Assembly: GCA_036186865.1 (NCBI GenBank)
Contig: AP025075.1
Span: 19,125,071-19,189,070 of the forward strand
DNA from: Eustoma russellianum
Lineage: Eukaryota; Streptophyta; Magnoliopsida; Gentianales; Gentianaceae
DNA: 64,000 bases
Direction of reading: 5' to 3'
The first letter of the stretch is position 1; each line of letters starts with the position of its first letter. The notes below the pieces were generated by a model, which was not told where the DNA came from, ran no database searches, and saw only the letters and a list, made by a program, of their open reading frames with translations. A program made the position numbers and the translations under genes. Below are positions 59,150 to 64,000 of this stretch, in pieces.

Positions 59150-59530
59150 AGCGACGAACCTGCGACGAAACCGAAATGTCGCAGACCGAAAATAAAAAAA
59201 TCAAAAATTTAAAAATAGCGACGAAAATAAATACCGACGAAACTTTGCGACGAAATAATATGTCGCAGAAAGAAAATATAAAAAATAAAAAATTATAAAA
59301 TAGCGACGAAAAAAATACACCAACAAAAACACGACGGCAATAACAGATCGCAGACCTGACAGATTTTCGTCACAACTGTGCGACGAAACACCGACGAAAT
59401 TTTTCCGTCCCAATATAGCGACGCTTCACCGACGAAATTCACTTTGCGACAAGCCGTATTAAGACCTACTGTTTTCGTCGCTATTTCGTCGCTATATGCC
59501 TCTAGCGACAAAAGGCGACGATTTTTGTCT
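59150..59530. repeat. CACTA right subterminal repeats
   Basis: Many TAGCGACGAA/CGTCGCTA units on both strands, mirroring the left end. Confidence 0.88.
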
Positions 59531-59542
59531 GTCACTATCTGT

Positions 59543-59555
59543 CTTTTTTGTGGTG
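59543..59555 (-). repeat. CACTA right terminal inverted repeat
   Basis: The minus strand reads CACCACAAAAAAG, one A longer than the left end, followed by GAT on the plus strand. Confidence 0.92.
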
Positions 59556-60478
59556 GATTTAGATTACTATGGCATTTCCTTTTGCGAAATCTGTGGTAAA
59601 GTTACTGCAATTTTTACAAAAATTTTCTCGAAATCTACCACGGCGGTTTCAGTAACTGAGCTGGCTGCATAGCTATTTTGACGCTGGTATACAACAACAG
59701 CAATATTCTCTATTGCAATAGAGACTCCCGACTATGGCGGTGTATGGAGGATTGGATGCACGCAACCATAAATATGTATCAGAAATATGCAAAAGTTGTT
59801 TTCCGATGACCCCTAATGAATGTTGTGTCAAGCTGTGTAGCGTATTCAATTTAATGAGTCATTTTACTTTATTCTATCATATTTCAAAATTAAGAAAGGC
59901 GTGCCTCGACTCCATTGGAATTTTATCGCTGGTATCATTTGATGAAATAGCTAAGAAGACTATCAAGGCTGATCGATGTCTTTCGAGTATTGAATTATGT
60001 GCTTTGTCTAAGAGTTTTGTAATGGTCGGCCAATCTCCTTCACTATGAATTCATGTCTTTCGCTTATTTGTTCTTCGAAACTTATGCATATAAAACTCCA
60101 ATGCGCGCTTTGAGATGCTCATATGCTAGGCTTTGAGTAAAACACCTTCGTGTTGAATTACTATACTTGGTAACTCCGAATTTTTCCACTCAAAAGGTAT
60201 TTTTTTTAAAAAAAAAGTGGAATATTAACTCTCTTGTGGATATGAGAATTGAAAAATGCAAATTACATTTATTTCATTTTATTTCTTCTCGCATTATTTT
60301 TGCCAAATAATTATCCATGGCTGAGATTATTCTGTCAACGTGTATGGTCCCAAAATTTTATTTCATTTTATTTTTGTGAAAAATAGATGCAGAAAGAAGA
60401 AAAAAACTTCATCAATTATTGGGGTGGAACATGTGCACTGAAACCCAGGTAGGTGCCACTGTGGGTATCCGCCACGGC
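59556..60478. other. Unassigned region between the CACTA element and the GH1 gene
   Basis: A 104-codon open frame (59734-60048) has no motif I recognise. An 18-bp perfect palindrome TCTCTATTGCAATAGAGA lies at 59707-59724. The last part is upstream sequence of the GH1 gene. Confidence 0.5.
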
Positions 60479-60486
60479 TATAAATA
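60479..60486 (+). promoter_or_regulatory. TATA box of the GH1 gene
   Basis: TATAAATA, 95 bases before the ATG at 60574, in a GC-poor leader. Position and sequence fit a plant core promoter. Confidence 0.7.
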
Positions 60487-60573
60487 AGGCCTTGTATCCA
60501 TTGAATTGAATCACACCTCCCTTTGTGCATTTATATAATTATTGTTGACAATTTGCTTGACGAGAAATAAAAA

Positions 60574-63500
60574 ATGGCGGAACAATTTGGTCTTCTCACT
60601 CGCTCTGACTTCCCTACTGACTTTGTGTTCGGAGTTGGTTCTGCTGCGTTTCAGGTATAGTTATACACGTGTACAAATTATTACTCTTTTCACCATGCAA
60701 TTTAAAATTAAATTGTCGAACTCTTTTACACATTGTTCCGTAGAATTTGGTGCTACTATTTTGACAAATTAGTGAAATTTTAATTTTAATTGATGTTTGA
60801 TTATTATATGTGTTAGACCAACTACGACAATATTCTTAATATCGAAAAGAGTAGTTTGGTCTCTTCATGCACTTTTTTATGGTATTACATTCTCATTTGT
60901 TCATATTAGTTTAGTGGATAAGTTGCTATTTAAATTTACAAGGTAAATTCTCAAAAGTTACGTATGATACAATCTATATAGGACTAGTTATCGAATACCA
61001 AAATCGATATTTATCATCTATATGTCTTTTTAAACGTTAAAAAGGAATGTTAGATTGAAACCATGGACGAATTATTTAAAGAAAAAAGAAGAGTACGGAC
61101 TAGTTCGTAGAAACAGAGTTTTGATCAGACAAGGGTCGTTACAGAAATTTTGGGAGTGGACGGATCAACATGACATAAAACTATGAAGAAATTTGGCCAA
61201 CGTTGTACATATATTTCCCGGCCAAAAGACAAGGGACTTAGTGTGGTCGATCAAACGTGAAAATACAAAACTACTCATGCATAGCTGTCTAGGTCAGCAA
61301 TATCAGAAAAAGATAGTATCTACCGTCTAATTTAGATAGCAGAAGATTTATACTAGTACAAAACTATTCATGCATATTATTATATTAACTTATTATTTGA
61401 TCAACATTTTTAAATTATTGAGTTGATGTTTCTTTGATACAGTATGAAGGTGCGGCCGATGTCGATGGCAGGGGACCAAGTATCTGGGACACCTTCCTCC
61501 ACGAAAACCACCCAGGTCAGTTTTTTCAATTGTTTTTTTCCTTTTTAATAGATATCTCATAATATTGTACATCTTATCATTACATCCATACACATCACAT
61601 GCTTCAAAATATCATTCACATATAAGTCTCACTTCCATCCGTACAGTGCAATGCATAATGCAAGAGATTGATGATTTTGTAGCTTATCCATCATCTTTAT
61701 AATTATGTGGAAGTTGCTTGAAGTGTTAGCAATTTGGGAATCTCAGAACAAAAAGACTTTTAAATCTGGGATATCAAGTATATGATGTTGGTTAATTTCC
61801 TTGTTTGATAAGGATTAGGAAACCTCCTAAGAAGTAGGAGTTTTAGTTGTTGTTATTTCCTTTTTATTGGTTAGCTTTTCCTATTTGGTTAAGGATGTTG
61901 TCTAGACTAGGTGAGTCTATAAATTGAGTGTAGGCCGAAACCGTTGTAGCGGCGGCGAGTCTTGTTCGGTTTTGAGTTATTTTCCGAACGTTAATAAAAG
62001 TGAGGTGTGCTTTTTACGCGTTGTGTGTTGAATCCGTTTTTACTTCAATTGGTATCAGAGCGGGCATTTTTTTACTTCAATTGGTATCAGAGGGCGTTTT
62101 TTCTTCAATTGGTATCAGAGCCATTGTTGTTACTTCAATTGGTATCAGAGCGGGCATTTTTTTACTTCAATTGGTATCAGAGCGGGCATTTTTTTACTTC
62201 AATTGGTATCAGAGGGCGTTTTTTCTTCATATGATAATTTAGTTACTACAGAAGGCATTTTCAAATACTTATGAGTTTGAAATGCAGAAATTATTGAAGC
62301 CGGTGGACTCAACGCTATCGATCACTATAACCGTTACAAGGCATGTGTATTCTCGGTGTTTTTTTTTTCCTCCATTTTTTAAGGATGTCACAGGTTGCAG
62401 TAGAGCTCACTAATATAAAAATCATAAAAATTATACTAAAGTCTGGTGTATGATTCAGGAGGATGTGAAGATCATGAAGGAGATGGGTTGGGATTCCTAC
62501 AGATTTTCCATCTCCTGGTCTAGAGTTTTGCCTGGTAAATCATTTCACTATCATCCATGCACTCAAAATCCCCTGGTCTAGACTTATACTGAAGGTGTAA
62601 TGAAGAAATTGCCTTTGACAAATATGCCCTTTATAGAGGGACGCAGAACTAAGGGACCAAAAGGTGAAGAACTTGGCGTAAACCAATTGGGGGTGGACTT
62701 CTATAACAACCTCATCAATGAGCTTCTTGCAAACGGTACATTAGATCTCACATAAGATTTATGATGCTTATGTTTCCTATGCCCATATTTCAACAAAAAT
62801 GTTCTAACTTATCTAATTCAAACTTTTTTCTTCCACAGGCATAGAACCCATAATTACTCTCTATCATTGGGATCTTCCACAAGCCCTGGAGGACGAGTAC
62901 CTCGGTTTCTTGAGTGAAAAAGTTGTGTAAGTTCAATATTATCATTATTAGTTTTTTTTTTTTTTGTCAGCTCAATTAGATGCATTACAATCATGCGTAC
63001 ATTTATTGGGTTATTTTGGATAGGGAGGATTTTGTCGATTACGCAGACCTGTGCTTTAGAGAATTTGGTGATAGAGTTAAAACTTGGACGACATTGAATG
63101 AGCCCTATGCCTCCTCTGTTGGAGGATATCAGCTGGGTACTAAGGCACCAGGCCGGGGAGAGACGAATCCTGAGATAAGGAATTCTATGAAAGGTATACT
63201 TCCAGCAACTGATGCAACTTCCACCTATGAGATCGAACACAATCCTGTTCCAAAAGTGGGAGATTCAACCAGAGAGCTTTACATTGTTGCACATAATCAG
63301 ATCTTATGTCATGGAGCTACGGTGAAGCTGTATAGGCAGAAATATCAGGTTAGTTACTAACCTTTTTTTATAGTTACTACTTTCTCTGTTCCAAAAATAT
63401 TGTCATAGCTGTACAAATTGACGTGACCTAACGCTTTTGAAACTCGCTCGGTCCTTTTCTTTTACCAATTGTTGACACTCTTCATTATATGTATAGTAGG

Positions 63501-63783
63501 GAAAATTGTTAGTTGTCTTAAGTTTTTCATGTTTGCTTTGAAGACTCTCTAGGCAAGACTTTCCTTATTTTCATACGTATGAAAATGTTTATAATGAAAT
63601 TACATGTGTAAGTGAGCAAGTGTCAGCAGAGTATTTACGAATTGTTAATATCCGTTTTGGTGTGCAGGCCATTCAGAAAGGGAAGATTGGAATTACTCTG
63701 GTCCTTATGTGGGCTATTCCATTTTCTGATACCCCAGAAGACATTGCCGCTACAAAGCGTTCCATTGAATTCATGCTTGGCTG
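60574..63783 (+). CDS. GH1 beta-glucosidase, exons 1-8 (3' part outside the window)
   Basis: Likely exons: 60574-60654, 61443-61515, 62288-62340, 62459-62534, 62664-62735, 62839-62926, 63024-63348, 63668-63783. They join in frame to 294 codons plus two bases; an intron then runs off the window, so roughly 40 percent of a usual 500-550 aa protein is missing. Motifs: DFVFGVGSAAFQYEGAA at the N-terminus, DSYRFSISWSRVLP, YHWDLPQAL, and TLNEP with the acid/base Glu at about residue 174 (63100-63102). The nucleophile region is not in the window. It hydrolyses beta-glucosides. The spacing and TKAPGRGETNPE segment recall strictosidine/raucaffricine-type glucosidases (inference). There is no hydrophobic signal peptide. 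Intron 3 has a GC donor (AAG|GCATGT). Confidence 0.9.
61786..62229 (+). mobile_element. Short LTR-derived element with six tandem primer-binding sites, in GH1 intron 2
   Basis: A 262-bp LTR-like unit starts TGTTGGTTAATTTCC (61786) and ends TTTTTACTTCA (62047). It has TATA-like and poly(A)-like parts (CTATAAATTG at 61919; AATAAAAG at 61992). It is followed by TTGGTATCAGAGC, an initiator-Met primer site. Instead of an internal region, ~30-base units (primer site, spacer, ...CTTCA) repeat to six copies and end TTTTCTTCA at 62229. TATGA flanks the whole structure (61781-61785 and 62230-62234), as a 5-bp target duplication. Confidence 0.8.
62048..62229 (+). repeat. Six-copy tandem array of TGGTATCAGAGC-containing units
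   Basis: GGTATCAGAG occurs six times between 62051 and 62215. Units are 30-33 bases and each ends CTTCA. Spacers alternate between GCGGGCATTTTTTT, GGCGTTTTTT and GCCATTGTTGT. Confidence 0.93.
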
Positions 63784-63887
63784 GTATAACTCATCTGCTT
63801 TATTACTAGGGATTCGAATTAGGAATAGTAATTTGAGGTTCTAAATATATTTTCTCACTTTATATAAGAATATGTTAGTAGTCAAAT

Positions 63888-64000
63888 TTGTCCTATTACT
63901 TTTTCTATTTGTATATCAATTAACCAACTAATGATAGAATACAAATAAGAAACAAAGTAGTTTGATTTTTTAAAATTATGTCCAAGTTAGAATAGGACAA
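63888..64000. repeat. Possible MITE-like inverted repeat in GH1 intron 8
   Basis: TTGTCCTATT (63888-63897) is the exact inverse complement of AATAGGACAA (63991-64000). Inner arms ACTTTTTCTATTTGTAT (63898-63914) and ATACAAATAAGAAACAAAGT (63939-63958) also pair imperfectly. Structure only; the window ends at the outer arm. Confidence 0.4.

Larger units (their letters stand above)
46263..59555 (+). mobile_element. CACTA (En/Spm-like) transposon, 13.3 kb, with GAT target duplication
   Basis: The left end CACCACAAAAAG (46263-46274) is mirrored by CTTTTTTGTGGTG at the right (59543-59555), and GAT flanks both ends (46260-46262, 59556-59558). A 3-bp duplication and CAC ends fit the CACTA superfamily. 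Inside are subterminal CGTCGCTA/GCGACGAA repeats, a TNPD-like transposase (48193-51885), a TNPA-like gene (about 52130-58790), a divergent small ORF (47154-46822, minus) and an inserted LINE. Coding damage is modest. Confidence 0.93.

Noticed and set aside
59734..60048. 104-codon frame as a host gene
   Set aside because: No recognisable motif, no clear promoter or splice signals; left as unassigned sequence.
62000..62242. Two overlapping frames of 75-80 codons with repeated FNWYQ/SIGIR text
   Set aside because: By-product of the tandem primer-site array in an intron.
63784..63844. GH1 frame continuing to a stop as if the protein were truncated
   Set aside because: CTG|GTATAA at 63782-63788 fits the usual GH1 intron position after ...FMLGW, so the text SSALLLGIR is intron and the gene most likely continues past the window.
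1..64000. CRISPR arrays, bacterial operons, tRNA or rRNA genes, endogenous pararetrovirus
   Set aside because: None of the regular repeat-spacer patterns, cloverleaf boxes, rRNA cores or viral coat/movement motifs were seen; the TGGTATCAGAGC sites are primer sites, not tRNA genes.

Overview
This window looks like plant (angiosperm) nuclear DNA, almost entirely made of nested transposable elements, with the 5' half of one host gene at the right edge. The evidence is long copia and gypsy LTRs with initiator-tRNA-Met primer sites, a chromodomain gypsy integrase, L1-type LINEs with a terminal RNase H, a CACTA DNA transposon, and a spliced GH1 beta-glucosidase gene. The glucosidase reads like the strictosidine/raucaffricine glucosidase group, which hints at an asterid eudicot; that is a weak guess. 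No bacterial, organellar, tRNA, rRNA or CRISPR features were seen.

Layout. 1-3341: 3' end of a chromodomain Ty3/gypsy element with a 2.8 kb LTR holding two tandem arrays. 3342-14542: copia element A (SIRE/Maximus-like, minus strand); its 3' LTR is cut by the gypsy element. 14543-18411: copia element B (plus), with A inside its 5' LTR and most of its internal region deleted. 18412-46262: a decayed Tat-like gypsy element on the minus strand. From right to left it shows gag, RT, RNase H and integrase, then an opposite-strand coiled-coil ORF. It is broken up by copia element C (23131-33763, plus), LTR fragment D (minus, itself split by LINE1) and solo LTR E (42190-45070). 46263-59555: a 13.3 kb CACTA element bounded by 12-13 bp inverted repeats and a GAT target duplication. 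It has a TNPD-like transposase, a TNPA-like gene, a small divergent minus-strand ORF and clusters of GACG/CGTCGC repeats. A second LINE (52932-56203) sits inside it. 59556-60478: unassigned. 60479-64000: promoter and exons 1-8 of the GH1 gene, whose intron 2 carries a small retroelement derivative with six tandem primer-binding sites.

The copia LTRs share terminal sequences (TGT...ACA), a perfect 20-bp palindrome and CATGCTGAA/TTCAGCATG hairpins. They fall into two apparent subgroups, A/B and C/D/E. Almost every element ORF carries stops or frameshifts, so the elements look inactive as single copies. The CACTA transposase is the least damaged. The order of nesting gives a relative history: Tat gypsy is oldest, then the copia insertions, then the chromovirus into A. 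LINE1 entered D after D inserted, and LINE2 entered the CACTA after it formed.

All protein family calls come from motif reading by eye; no database search or alignment was run. Boundaries marked 'about' are good to roughly 10-20 bases.
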